Part shown: piece by piece, positions 26,207-35,081 of the stretch
How positions within the stretch are numbered: the stretch's first letter is position 1
How the letters are laid out: the number at the start of each line of letters is the position of its first letter
Assembly (NCBI RefSeq): GCF_030817655.1
Contig: NZ_JAUSZM010000003.1
Location: 3,844,001-3,908,000, forward strand
From: Streptomyces sp. V4I2
GTDB taxonomy: Bacteria; Actinomycetota; Actinomycetes; Streptomycetales; Streptomycetaceae
DNA length: 64,000 nt
Direction: 5' to 3'
Translations under genes and position numbers: made by a program
Notes under the pieces: model-generated
The model's input: the letters and a program-made list of their open reading frames with translations, nothing else
What the model was told of the DNA's origin: nothing
Databases searched by the model: none

Positions 26207-26602
26207 TCAGGCCCAGAACTCGTTGATCTTGTCGATATCGTCGGTGCACTCTTCGAGATCGGTGAACTTGTCCCCGACGATCCGGAAAACGATCGCGGCG
26301 TCCTCCTCGAGGCGCTTGCCCTTGCGCTCGGCCGTGAAGTGGTGCACGGAGACCGCATGCCCCCGGCCGTCGACGAGAACGTTGCGCAGTTCGGCGTGTA
26401 CCGTCCCGCCGGTCTCCTCGAAGAGCCGGCCGTACATCTCGATGATCGCGTCCTGGCCCTTGTAGTCCCCCGAGAGCAGGTGGTCGCCGGGCACGTGGTG
26501 CTTGCAGTCCCCCGTCATCAGCCCACGCAAGCCCTCCATGTCACCGCTCAAGAACGCTTCGTATCCCCTGCGGACGAGTGCTGCGTGCGGGTGTTCAGCC
26601 AT
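26207..26602 (-). CDS. SnoaL/NTF2-like protein
   Basis: 131-residue single-domain protein with the cone-shaped NTF2-like fold pattern: an N-terminal helix (ALVRRGYEAFLSGDMEGLRGL), His-rich strand HHVPGDH and DAIIEMYGRLFEETGG, ending in an Asp-rich tail DDIDKINEFW. Such proteins are enzymes (polyketide cyclase, isomerase) or ligand binders; the substrate here is unknown. ATG 26602 has AAAGG 11 bases upstream; an in-frame GTG at 26614 lacks a site. Confidence 0.8.
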   Translation of the reverse strand: MAEHPHAALVRRGYEAFLSGDMEGLRGLMTGDCKHHVPGDHLLSGDYKGQDAIIEMYGRLFEETGGTVHAELRNVLVDGRGHAVSVHHFTAERKGKRLEEDAAIVFRIVGDKFTDLEECTDDIDKINEFWA

Positions 26603-26683
26603 GGCAACCGCCACCTTTCCCTGTTCGGCGATTTGGGGCTGATACGTCCGATTCTCCTCCCTGCGGCGGGAAGAGCTACTGGA

Positions 26684-27673
26684 TCACGCCCGTCCCCTGG
26701 ACCGCGCCGCCCGCGCGATCGCCACGACCGCCTTCTCCAGGGCGTACTCAGGATCGTCGCCGCCGCCCTTCACGCCGGCGTCGGCCTCGGCCACGGCCCG
26801 CAGCGCGTAGGCCACCCCGTCCGGCGTCCAGCCCCGCATCTGCTGCCGTACCCGGTCGATCTTCCAGGGCGGCATGCCCAGCTCGCGCGCGAGATCGGCC
26901 GGACGTCCCCCTCGCGCGGAGGACAGCTTGCCGATGGCCCGTACGCCCTGCGCCAGCGCGCTGGTGATCAGCACCGGCGCGACCCCCGTCGCCAGCGACC
27001 ACCGGAGCGCCTCCAGCGCCTCGGCGGCCCGCCCCTCCACCGCCCGGTCGGCGACGGTGAAGCTCGATGCCTCGGCCCGCCCGGTGTAATACCGCCCGAC
27101 GACGGCCTCGTCGATGGTCCCCTCGACATCGGCGACCAGCTGGGACACGGCGGACGCCAGCTCCCGCAGGTCACTGCCGATCGAGTCCACGAGCGCCTGA
27201 CAGGCCTCGGGCGTCGCGGACCGACCGGTCGCCCGGAACTCGCCCCGCACGAACGCCAGCCGGTCCGCCGGCTTCGTCATCTTCGGGCACGCCACCTCGC
27301 GGGCCCCCGCCTTGCGCGCGGCATCCAGCAGCGCCTTGCCCTTGGCCCCACCCGCGTGCAGCAGCACGAGCGTGATCTCCTCGGCGGGCGCCCCAAGATA
27401 CGCCTTCACGTCCTTGACCGTGTCCGCCGACAGATCCTGCGCGTTGCGCACGACGACGACCTTGCGCTCCGCGAAGAGCGACGGACTGGTCAACTCCGCA
27501 AGCGTCCCGGGCTGCAACTGGTCCGAGGTCAGGTCACGTACGTCCGTGTCGGCGTCGGAAGCCCGGGCGGCGGCCACCACGTCCCGCACGGCACGGTCGA
27601 GCAGGAGGTCCTCCTGGCCCACGGCAAGAGTCACCGGGGCGAGAGGGTCGTCATTCGCAGTCTTCCTGGACAT
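26684..27673 (-). CDS. holA: DNA polymerase III, delta subunit
   Basis: 329-residue clamp-loader subunit of the AAA+ fold; it opens the beta clamp in the replisome. Conserved features: PVTLAVGQEDLLLDRAV at the N-terminus, LFAERKVVVVRNAQDL near residue 71, and the C-terminal helical collar (WSLATGVAPVLITSALAQ, MPPWKIDRVRQQ). ATG 27673 was chosen; ATG 27685 is possible. The lepA, rpsT, holA neighbourhood is conserved in actinobacteria. Confidence 0.92.
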   Translation of the reverse strand: MSRKTANDDPLAPVTLAVGQEDLLLDRAVRDVVAAARASDADTDVRDLTSDQLQPGTLAELTSPSLFAERKVVVVRNAQDLSADTVKDVKAYLGAPAEEITLVLLHAGGAKGKALLDAARKAGAREVACPKMTKPADRLAFVRGEFRATGRSATPEACQALVDSIGSDLRELASAVSQLVADVEGTIDEAVVGRYYTGRAEASSFTVADRAVEGRAAEALEALRWSLATGVAPVLITSALAQGVRAIGKLSSARGGRPADLARELGMPPWKIDRVRQQMRGWTPDGVAYALRAVAEADAGVKGGGDDPEYALEKAVVAIARAARSRGRA

Positions 27674-27750
27674 TGCGCCAAGCATGGCACGCGCCACTGA
27701 CAACGGGTGCCGGTGCTGGACTCGGACGGCATCACCCGCGGCCGGCCGGG

Positions 27751-27996
27751 CTACGGCTCCTCCCGCCACCCTTCCCACTCGCCGGCGAACTCGTCCAGCT
27801 CCCGGGGATCCAGCCGCTCCGCCTCGTCCCGCAGCACGACGAGCCACTGGGCGTCCTCGGCATCGTCCTCACCGGCCAGCGCGTCCCGTACCAGCCGCGG
27901 TTCCTCGTCGACCCCGAACCGGTCCGCGAGCGCCTGTGCCACCTCTTCCGCGGCATCACGGTCGGGCAGCACCAGCACATGTCTCACATCACTCAC
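27751..27996 (-). CDS. Small conserved acidic protein
   Basis: 81-residue acidic protein (MSDVRHVLVLPDRDAAEEVA at the start, Asp/Glu-rich centre, Trp-rich end). No transmembrane segment or known motif. It lies between holA and the YceI gene on the same strand and looks soluble and folded. Function unknown. Confidence 0.7.
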   Translation of the reverse strand: MSDVRHVLVLPDRDAAEEVAQALADRFGVDEEPRLVRDALAGEDDAEDAQWLVVLRDEAERLDPRELDEFAGEWEGWREEP

Positions 27997-28032
27997 GAAG
28001 CCATTGTCCGGTACCCCACCGGGGCGACCGGC

Positions 28033-28914
28033 TCACCCCTTGCGCACGACCTGTACGTCGAGGTCGATCCGGATGCTGGGCCCGACGACCGCGATTCCGC
28101 GCGCCAGCATCGTCTGCCAGCTCACCGTGAAGTCGTCCCGGCGCAACTCGGTCGTGGCCCGGCAGGCCGCCCGCACCTCGCCCTCCATGCCGTTGCCGAG
28201 CCCGAGGTACTCCGTGTCGAGGGTGACCGTACGCGTCACCCCGTGCAGCGACAGCGCGCCTGTGATCGCCCACCGGTTGCCGCCCTTGTGCACGAACCGC
28301 TCGCTGTAGAACTCCAGCGTCGGGAAGCGCTGTACGTCGAGGAAGTCGTCCGACCGCAGATGGTCGTCGCGCATCCTGACGTTCGTGTCGATGGACGCCG
28401 CGTCGATCACCACATGCATCGCCGAGTGATCCATCTGGTCGGCGATCCGTACGACCCCCGCGAAGGAGTTGAACCGCCCGTGGATCCGGGCCAGCCCGAT
28501 GTGCCGCGCGGTGAAGGCGATCGAGGAATGCGTCGGCTCGATCTCCCAGTCCCCCGGCGACGGCAGCTCGGGCGGCCGGGCCACCTGGAGGGTCACATCA
28601 CCGAGCGAGGCGAGCGCGTTCTCCCCGACCACGGCGGTCGCCCGGTACGGCGTGTACCCCTCGGCCGAGACCGCGAGCCGGTACTCACCCGCCGGCACCG
28701 TCGTCATGAACGACCCGAAGGGATCCATACCCCCGACGACCACCTTGCGGCCCGCGACGTCGGTGACCGCGAACTCGGCGTGGACCACCGGCTCGTTGAC
28801 CGGGTCGAGGACCCTGCAGCTGAGCACCCCGGCGCTCGGCGGGGTCCGCACCGCCGCCAGGGGACTCGTCCGCTGCGTCCGGTTCGTTCGGCTTCCCAGC
28901 CAGCGACCGATCAT
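28033..28914 (-). CDS. YceI-family protein with N-terminal carboxypeptidase-regulatory-like domain
   Basis: 293 residues. Residues about 30-110 form a beta-sandwich like carboxypeptidase regulatory domains (VVHAEFAVTDVAGRKVVVGG, then PAGEYRLAVSAEGYTPY). Residues about 120-290 are a YceI lipocalin-like domain (WEIEPTHSSIAFTARHIGLA, MRDDHLRSDDFLDVQRFPT) that binds isoprenoid or amphiphilic ligands. No signal peptide is visible, so it is probably cytoplasmic. ATG 28914 with AGGGG six bases upstream is preferred to GTG 28929. Confidence 0.85.
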   Translation of the reverse strand: MIGRWLGSRTNRTQRTSPLAAVRTPPSAGVLSCRVLDPVNEPVVHAEFAVTDVAGRKVVVGGMDPFGSFMTTVPAGEYRLAVSAEGYTPYRATAVVGENALASLGDVTLQVARPPELPSPGDWEIEPTHSSIAFTARHIGLARIHGRFNSFAGVVRIADQMDHSAMHVVIDAASIDTNVRMRDDHLRSDDFLDVQRFPTLEFYSERFVHKGGNRWAITGALSLHGVTRTVTLDTEYLGLGNGMEGEVRAACRATTELRRDDFTVSWQTMLARGIAVVGPSIRIDLDVQVVRKG

Positions 28915-29048
28915 CTTCAACCCCTGCACGCCTCGACATCACTGCTGCCGAAGACGCATTCGACCACTGATGGGGCTTTCGAGGCAACACAAGGCCACAT
29001 CATGGGAAACCAGCACATGTGCCGGATCTAAAAAGCGAGTAACCCCGA

Positions 29049-29086
29049 GTGGCCTCGTGTGGTGACCACGTGTGGCCTCATGTGGT
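29049..29086. repeat. Short direct repeat with central palindrome
   Basis: GTGGCCTCGTGTGGT (29049-29063) recurs with one change at 29072-29086, around the palindrome GTGGTGACCAC. It stands between the N-acetyltransferase stop and the YceI promoter region and may be an operator for the YceI gene. Confidence 0.35.
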
Positions 29087-29091
29087 CCGAA

Positions 29092-29937
29092 TCAGCCGTG
29101 CGAGTGGGGAACTCCCACAGTCGGCACACTGTCGAGCTCGATCCCGAACCGCTCCCGGTACACCGCCAGCACCTCCTCTTCCGAGTCCAGCTCGCGCTCC
29201 TCCCGCGTCCCGTCGGCAGCCGTCGCCTTGAAGGTGCGGCCACTGAGTGTGATCCGTCCTCCGTCCTCCGTCACCCGCGAGCAGACCAGCGACTGCGTGA
29301 AGTGCGAGACCGGCGAGGTGCAGTGCCACCAGGCCCCGGCCACGAAGTCACCGAGAGCCCGCGGCCGTAGCTCCAGGCGGTACTGGGGCTTGCCGTTCAC
29401 GACGACGTCCAGGTCCGCCGCCCCCGCCCCGGCCGCCTCCGGTCCCGCCTCGGCGATCCGGAACGTGCCGCCGGGATCCTTCTGCTCGCCTCGCTCCCGG
29501 AACGCCAGCGGATAGTGACTGTGCGCCCCGAACCCGACGTCGGCCAGCCACTCACCCCCGTCCACCGTCCGCACCCGCAGCGCGAGATGGTCGTACGGAA
29601 TCCCGAGCCGCCCCTCCTCCCCGTACACCCGCCCCGCGAGCAGCGTGACGTCGAATCCCAGCGCGGTGAGCAACGCCCCGAACGCGCCGTTGAGTTCGTA
29701 ACAGAACCCGCCTCTCCGCGAGCCCACCACCTTGTCCAGCAGCCGTTCCTCCTCAAGCACGATCTCCTCCCCGAGGTGGATCGACAGGTTCTCGAACGGC
29801 ACGGTCTGCAGGTGACGCAGATGCAGACCGCGCAGCACGTCGAGGGTGGCGCCCGGGGCGCCGCCGACGCCCGTGGGCCACTCGGACGGCTCGACTCCCA
29901 GACGGCGGAGATAGGCATCGACCTGTGTGGAATCCAT
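29092..29937 (-). CDS. Arylamine N-acetyltransferase
   Basis: 281-residue enzyme moving acetyl from acetyl-CoA to arylamines or hydrazines. The catalytic triad is visible: Cys in RRGGFCYELNGAF near residue 74, His in PYDHLALRV near 115 and Asp in WLADVGFG near 130. ATG 29937 starts MDSTQVDAYLRRLGV, a typical beginning; the longer frame overlaps comEC. It follows the comEC stop by four bases, so it was probably its downstream operon partner. Confidence 0.92.
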   Translation of the reverse strand: MDSTQVDAYLRRLGVEPSEWPTGVGGAPGATLDVLRGLHLRHLQTVPFENLSIHLGEEIVLEEERLLDKVVGSRRGGFCYELNGAFGALLTALGFDVTLLAGRVYGEEGRLGIPYDHLALRVRTVDGGEWLADVGFGAHSHYPLAFRERGEQKDPGGTFRIAEAGPEAAGAGAADLDVVVNGKPQYRLELRPRALGDFVAGAWWHCTSPVSHFTQSLVCSRVTEDGGRITLSGRTFKATAADGTREERELDSEEEVLAVYRERFGIELDSVPTVGVPHSHG

Positions 29938-29941
29938 GGCC

Positions 29942-30568
29942 TCAGTCTCGCCCCACCCAAAGTTCCCCGCCGCCCATACGGCCGCCCATACCGCCGCCCG
30001 TACCGGCGACCGCGAGCGCCCCGTCCCGGTCGGTCCGCAGCACCACCGCACCCCCGGCCCGCAGCGCGGCGACCGTACTCGGAGCCGGGTGCCCATACGG
30101 GTTGTCGGCGCCGCAAGAAATGAGCGCCAGCCGCGGTGCCACCCGGCGTATCAGCTCGGGGTCCTGGTAGGCCGAGCCGTGGTGGGCGACCTTGAGCACA
30201 TCCACCCCGCCCAGCCGCGCACCCGCAGGCGACCTCACCAGCGCCTGCTGCGCCGGTGGTTCGAGATCCCCGAGCAGCAGGAACCGCAGCCCGGCCGACC
30301 TGACGAGCAAGGCGACACTCGCGTCGTTCGGCCCCTCCGGCTCCGGTGCCGGGCGCGGCGGCGGCCACAGCACCTCCCAGGACAGCGCCCCGGTACGCCG
30401 CTGCTCACCGGCCATGCCACGCGTCACGGGAATGCGCCGCGCCGCCGCCTCCCTCCGTACGAACTCGACCTGGTCCGCCGGCTCTTCGTAGGCCGTCGTC
30501 TCGATCGCCCCGACCGACCGCCCGCGCAGCACTCCGGGCAGCCCCGCCACATGGTCGGCGTGGAAGCG
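29942..30568 (-). pseudogene. comEC: comEC 3' fragment (MBL domain), truncated at island boundary
   Basis: Encodes the C-terminal metallo-beta-lactamase part of ComEC/Rec2, the membrane channel protein for DNA uptake: FHADHVAGLPGVLRGRSVG, VALLVRSAGLRFLLLGDLE and VDVLKVAHHGS. Homology begins abruptly at FHADH; the residues before it (MRHTERKER) do not fit the family, and the whole membrane competence domain and N-terminus are absent. Beyond 30568 the sequence is island DNA. The gene has therefore been cut by insertion or rearrangement; an open frame reading into it from GTG 30679 is unlikely to be functional. Confidence 0.85.
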
Positions 30569-30583
30569 TTCTTTACGTTCGGT

Positions 30584-30599
30584 ATGTCTCATGAGACAT
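30584..30599. repeat. Perfect 16-bp palindrome at the comEC breakpoint
   Basis: ATGTCTCATGAGACAT is its own reverse complement and lies 16 to 30 bases outside the last comEC-homologous base. Could be a recombination or protein-binding site. Confidence 0.5.
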
Positions 30600-30918
30600 C
30601 TACGAAGACGAGGCTTTCCAGCTGGGACTTTTACACCAGTACATAAGCCGTCACAGTTCAAGGAGCGACACTGAGACACTGGTCCGCCCTGTTACTCGAT
30701 CTGCGGTCATGCCGCCTCCTGCGCTGCATGATCCCTGCGGCACCAGCAAGAATCGCCGGGTTGCCTGGGAGCGAGCGACCGCTTCGTACTACCGGCCCCA
30801 GGCCCCGGCACGCGACCGGATCAGGAACCCGGCGGCGCACAGTCGACTTCGATATCCCGAAACACGGCGGCGTTCGACGGCCGGCATCAAGGCCGAGGCC
30901 GGCATCTTCAGGACGGCA
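30600..30918. other. Gene-free stretch at the left end of the island
   Basis: No convincing coding sequence. It contains the left copy of a 34-base repeat (30671-30704) and moderately GC-rich sequence up to the end of the transmembrane-protein gene. Confidence 0.6.
30671..30704 (+). repeat. Left copy of 34-bp direct repeat flanking the CHAT cassette
   Basis: Begins CTGAGACACTGGTCCGCC and ends ACTCGATCTGC. It matches 35048-35081 at 31 of 34 positions in the same orientation. Together the copies bracket the low-GC CHAT cassette. Confidence 0.75.
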
Positions 30919-31419
30919 CTACTCCCCCAAGAATCGAGCAAGGATCCCTCCCAGCGCGCGCAAGGGACCTTTGGCGTCAGCGAATTCTATTTTCACGCTC
31001 TCCTCCCATGAACCGTCCGGCCTTTTAATGATCTTCCGCACTTCGCGACGTTTCCCACCTGTGGTGACGAGGTAAAGGCCATATAGCACGCAGGCCGCTA
31101 TCACAGTCACCTCCACAATTGGAAGCCTATTTTTAGCCTGCACTATGGCGTCACGTACCAAATCTCGATGTTCCGGATCGTCCCATAGCGCGGAAAGGAC
31201 TGCCAGGTTCGCATCAAGGAGAGCAGCGCTGTCCGTGCACAGTACCGCTGTGGCTTCATCTACAGGCGCCGCACCATCGACTGCTTGCGCGAGCTGGCTT
31301 TGCATCACCTCGGGAGGAATGTCGTTGGACAACTCCGACACAAGGTAACGCACGGCATGCTGAACGGTGGTCGCATCCGCCTGTTGCTCGTTGAGGAATT
31401 GCGCCAAACTTTGATTCAT
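30919..31419 (-). CDS. Single-TM protein coupled to the CHAT gene
   Basis: 166-residue protein. Residues 1-100 are helical and acidic (MNQSLAQFLNEQQADATTV, then EVMQSQLAQAVDG). One hydrophobic segment (IVEVTVIAACVLYGLYLVT, about 106-124) is followed by a basic stretch KRREVRKIIKR and a C-terminal amphipathic part ending GGILARFLGE. ATG 31419 overlaps the CHAT gene's TGA by 4 bases (ATGA), so it is translationally coupled. The family was not recognised. Position next to a CHAT protease suggests an effector or substrate acting at the membrane; this is inference. GC content is low like its partner. Confidence 0.75.
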   Translation of the reverse strand: MNQSLAQFLNEQQADATTVQHAVRYLVSELSNDIPPEVMQSQLAQAVDGAAPVDEATAVLCTDSAALLDANLAVLSALWDDPEHRDLVRDAIVQAKNRLPIVEVTVIAACVLYGLYLVTTGGKRREVRKIIKRPDGSWEESVKIEFADAKGPLRALGGILARFLGE

Positions 31420-34400
31420 GTCCAGTCCCCTTCCACTGCAAAGCAAGAGTTGCGCCATGGGGGGATGCCCTTGGCATGGAGCCGGTCACTTGCTCTATTA
31501 ATTGCCATGGGCATGGCCACTGAATGTTCGAGATAGTCACTAAGTCCATCAATAAGAATGGAAGTTGCGTCGGCGGGGACTACATCCCACAAAGGCGCCA
31601 CCACTGTCCTGGTTCCTTTGAGCCTTAGAGCACCGTATAGGCCTATCCGCTCACCAAGTCCCGCCAAGTGGCTAGTACCGGACGAGCAGGCCGCAGACAG
31701 TACAACCCGCGGAGCACGCGTCAAATCTGCTGCATTTCTCCATGACCAGCGGTGCTGCCTGCGTGCGGCCGAGGCGGCGGCTACCGCGTGAGTTGTCGGC
31801 AGCTCCCCAGCATGAGCAAGCATCAAGGCGACTTCATAGGTTTTTGGTTCAACAAAGCCATGACACAGAAGAACCGCAATGTCCACAGAGGAGAGCAATT
31901 CGCTAACTTGCTGTTGATCAGCCATCTCGCCGACACAGGTCCGAATAACTCGACCCGCCCGTTCGCCGATATTGCGAATTTCGAAGAGTGCATCTTCGAA
32001 TACCCTCAGTGTCGCTGGGCTCTCCTCTGCACTTGGAACTAGCACAACTCCTATTGGACCGAACCGCTCAGACGGCGAAGTCGTAAGCTTCAGCAAGGAT
32101 GACCAGCTAGGAGCGTAGGACATTGTCCATCCGCCGCCAGAAAGGGTATGCCAGGGTAGACCAGCATGATCTGGGTGATCAATGATCACCAGGTGATCCC
32201 CGTCGGCAACGTTTGCGCATTCCCCCCTAAACCAGTCTCTTACCTGCTGCCACGGATGGTAATCAAGAGCATCTCCTGAACGACCAGGCCGCCACCCATT
32301 AAGACGCGCCCGCAAATAGTCTGGTAGTTTGAAAAACTCAATCGCACTGTCTGGGGCGCTGACCCAGCGTGTGTTGATATCACCATCTGACGTGATCTGA
32401 GTATGCATGCCAATGTAATCTTCAGGGAGATCAAGCCATTCTATGACATGGAATACGCCACCACTGGGGGTCAGACGTTTAAGCACGTCCACTCCAAGCC
32501 CATTAGACAGATCAGCAATTTCCTGGAGTGTTCCTGCCGCTTGATGAATCATCTGAGCTCGCCCATTAGCATCACGCTGAAGCTCGGCAGTCAGTCGCAC
32601 GAGTGACATATCTGGTGAGCCTGCCACCAACAAATCGGCCAACTCGCGAAGCATGCGCCCGATTTGACTTGTTGCCCCCAATGCCATGCTTATGTCAGAA
32701 ATGCCGCCCAATTCCCGAGCCATAGCTGCTGGAACCTGCCGCAGCATTGCACTTGCCGCAGTTTCATCGTGATCTCGTATTGCGTAACGGGCACTGCCAA
32801 TCAACGACACGGAAGTATGGAGTCCGATCTCGTTTCCTACAATAATCGTAGCCTTCCAAACATTCTCGACCTGCGCAATGCCAAGAGCATCGCCCGCAAG
32901 AGCAAGGGTCTCATAGGAGCGCAGAGAAAAATCTAGATGACCGCGACTGCAAGCGAGGGAATTCGCTTTTATCAGAGATTTGAACACTTCCCGTGCAGTA
33001 TCGCGGAAAAGATGTCGGTTCGCTTGCAAAACATTCGCCCACGCTGCAGCTACTACCAAAAGCGTACTGTCGTCTTCAGGAACCCCGATCTCTTCCAGCT
33101 CATCCGCTGCCTCACTTGAGTCATCAGGAAGAAGATTGGCGCGTAGCGAAGTAAGTCTATTTGACCAGGGGCCGGCGGCAAGAGAAGTAGCCTCGAGCAG
33201 GGCCGCTCGGGCCTCTTCATGGTGCCCTAGACTTGAATTTGCAGCAGCCAGAGCCTGAAGTAGCTCTAGCCGACGGCTACCCCTGGTACCGGGAAGGATG
33301 CTTTCCAGAAGAGCAACCGCCTTGTCCGGCTCCCCTGTTGCGATCATTGCATAAGCGCGATATCCCTGGACATAGGCATGGTGATTTCCATCAAGTTCCA
33401 ATTCCGTCAGAGCATCCAGTTCGTGTCGCGCCTTCGGAGCATCTCCAGTGAGTTGAAGAGCAAATGCACGCTCACAGTCAAGGGCAACACGAGTCGAATC
33501 TGACAGCAGGCTTTCGGCGGCCATGGCGCGAGTACCCACTCTTGTGACAAAGCGTGCGGGATCTCCAGCCTCTTTGCATGCCTGTCCAAAATATGCTATG
33601 AGCCTGCCGTACGATTCCATATCGCTCGCCAGTCTTTCAGCGGCGAGGTCGAAGAGCTTCTCAGCATCATCCACACGTTGATCCTTAACCAACGCTCGCA
33701 TACCGTAGAAGTAGCGATGAGCAGGATCTGACGGCCAAAATACTTGAAGTGCGCCTTCTACGAAGTCCAGAACATCTTCAGGTGCCGCCTCGGGCCCTAC
33801 ACTTAGAGCGAACCCATCCGCAATCACCTGGCTCAGCAGTTCTGCCCGGTCAAGATCGGCGCAGATATCGATGAGGAGGCCCGCAGGAGCGTCAGGCAGA
33901 TGACGTTGTAGGGCCTCTTGGAGGGAGAAATCATCAAGCATTTTGGAAGCCATAGGGTGCGGCAACTTGAGGCGGTCGACCTCCCCCGCATTTGCTGCGC
34001 TACGCAAATACATCTCAATCTCTATATAGAGGTCGGCCCAGCGTGAGGCAAATGGGTTGGTGAGGCCGGTTGCTGCGCACGCAGCGGCATGAACTGCATG
34101 GTAAACGTACCCTTGATTTTCGGGATCGAATTCTTGCATCAGCTTCAATGCCTCGGGAAGTATCGAGCCAGGCCAGATAAGCTGGATAATACTGGTTGAC
34201 AGTGGGCGATTTACCTCACCGCCGAGATGCAATAGAACCCACCCTTGCAGTTCGGCCAAATCAGTCACGTATTCATCAGTCGGCTTCTGTAGTAGGATCC
34301 CTGGGAAGCGTCCACTAGCAAATATCATGGCAACTGCAAAAGTTGGAGCATGTAGACGAGAATAGTTCTCTTTCTGCCACTCAAACCTTTCCTTCTGGCT

Positions 34401-34799
34401 TAGCAGCCAATATTCGTTCAGCATTTCGATCTCTGGGCGGACTCGATCTGCAATTGCTGAGATGAAGTCCTGTATCGATCCGTAGACCCGCAGGTTTGCT
34501 TCCCGCTTCAGTACGGCATAGATCAACCCTGGCAATTGGTAGTTTTCCACGGCCCGGCCAGGAAGTACATCCACCGGGTCGTTAGGCCCAGCGAAGTCGT
34601 CATAGAGGACATACGTCGGGCTACTGTCCAAAATATTTCCACAGGCCGGGCATCGGTCTGCCTGATCAGAAAGTACTACAAAGTTGAGCGCCCGAGCGTC
34701 CCAAATGTTGACGAGAACGGTGCGCCAGGGGTCAACGAGCCGGTCGATATCAGTCCGACATTCGGGACATCGGGCAATATCTAGCTTCTTGCTCATCAT
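31416..34799 (-). CDS. CHAT-domain protease with TPR region and N-terminal CpXC-like domain
   Basis: 1,127 residues. N-terminus: two Cys pairs, CPEC (11-14) and CPAC (50-53), a CpXC-like zinc domain. The middle (about 350-800) is helical with TPR-like repeats (ARHELDALTELELDGNHHAY and similar). The C-terminus is a CHAT caspase-like protease: likely catalytic His980 in VLLCHGF and Cys1038 in LSAACSSGTSH, followed by GTRTVVAPLWDVV. CHAT proteases cut partner proteins in bacterial cell-death and antiphage systems. GC content (roughly 53%) is far below the core genome, showing recent transfer. ATG 34799 or 34796. Its stop overlaps the start of the single-TM gene. Confidence 0.9.
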   Translation of the reverse strand: MMSKKLDIARCPECRTDIDRLVDPWRTVLVNIWDARALNFVVLSDQADRCPACGNILDSSPTYVLYDDFAGPNDPVDVLPGRAVENYQLPGLIYAVLKREANLRVYGSIQDFISAIADRVRPEIEMLNEYWLLSQKERFEWQKENYSRLHAPTFAVAMIFASGRFPGILLQKPTDEYVTDLAELQGWVLLHLGGEVNRPLSTSIIQLIWPGSILPEALKLMQEFDPENQGYVYHAVHAAACAATGLTNPFASRWADLYIEIEMYLRSAANAGEVDRLKLPHPMASKMLDDFSLQEALQRHLPDAPAGLLIDICADLDRAELLSQVIADGFALSVGPEAAPEDVLDFVEGALQVFWPSDPAHRYFYGMRALVKDQRVDDAEKLFDLAAERLASDMESYGRLIAYFGQACKEAGDPARFVTRVGTRAMAAESLLSDSTRVALDCERAFALQLTGDAPKARHELDALTELELDGNHHAYVQGYRAYAMIATGEPDKAVALLESILPGTRGSRRLELLQALAAANSSLGHHEEARAALLEATSLAAGPWSNRLTSLRANLLPDDSSEAADELEEIGVPEDDSTLLVVAAAWANVLQANRHLFRDTAREVFKSLIKANSLACSRGHLDFSLRSYETLALAGDALGIAQVENVWKATIIVGNEIGLHTSVSLIGSARYAIRDHDETAASAMLRQVPAAMARELGGISDISMALGATSQIGRMLRELADLLVAGSPDMSLVRLTAELQRDANGRAQMIHQAAGTLQEIADLSNGLGVDVLKRLTPSGGVFHVIEWLDLPEDYIGMHTQITSDGDINTRWVSAPDSAIEFFKLPDYLRARLNGWRPGRSGDALDYHPWQQVRDWFRGECANVADGDHLVIIDHPDHAGLPWHTLSGGGWTMSYAPSWSSLLKLTTSPSERFGPIGVVLVPSAEESPATLRVFEDALFEIRNIGERAGRVIRTCVGEMADQQQVSELLSSVDIAVLLCHGFVEPKTYEVALMLAHAGELPTTHAVAAASAARRQHRWSWRNAADLTRAPRVVLSAACSSGTSHLAGLGERIGLYGALRLKGTRTVVAPLWDVVPADATSILIDGLSDYLEHSVAMPMAINRASDRLHAKGIPPWRNSCFAVEGDWT

Positions 34800-35056
34800 T
34801 GATCCACGCTTCGGCTAGGCCCCCATGCCACCGGTCGGATAATCATGATCTCGACGCCTGCTGATAGCCCGCAAGCACCGCGAAGCAGAATCCACACAGC
34901 GAGCGGAGTAGCACTTTCAAGACACGGGAGCTTCAAGGGATGTTCATGATCGGCGAGCACGCGTGCCCATGGATCAAGTATGGGCAGACGAGGGACGGGG
35001 TTGTCGCGCTGAAGAAGGCCGATCCCCTTACAAGGCACTTCGATTGACTGAGACAC
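34796..35056 (-). CDS. Possible small ORF ending at the CHAT start codon
   Basis: An open frame ends with TGA overlapping the CHAT ATG (ATGA), the same coupling as at the other end of the CHAT gene. A GTG at 35056, with GGAG close upstream, would give 86 residues including DPWARVLADHEHPLKLP and AVWILLRGACGLSAGVEIM. The GTG lies inside the 34-base repeat. No family was recognised; it could be chance. Confidence 0.3.
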   Translation of the reverse strand: MSQSIEVPCKGIGLLQRDNPVPRLPILDPWARVLADHEHPLKLPCLESATPLAVWILLRGACGLSAGVEIMIIRPVAWGPSRSVDQ

Positions 35057-35081
35057 TGCTCCGCCGTGTGACTCGATCTGC
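35048..35081 (+). repeat. Right copy of 34-bp direct repeat flanking the CHAT cassette
   Basis: Begins CTGAGACACTGCTCCGCC and ends ACTCGATCTGC; three mismatches to 30671-30704, same orientation. Confidence 0.75.
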
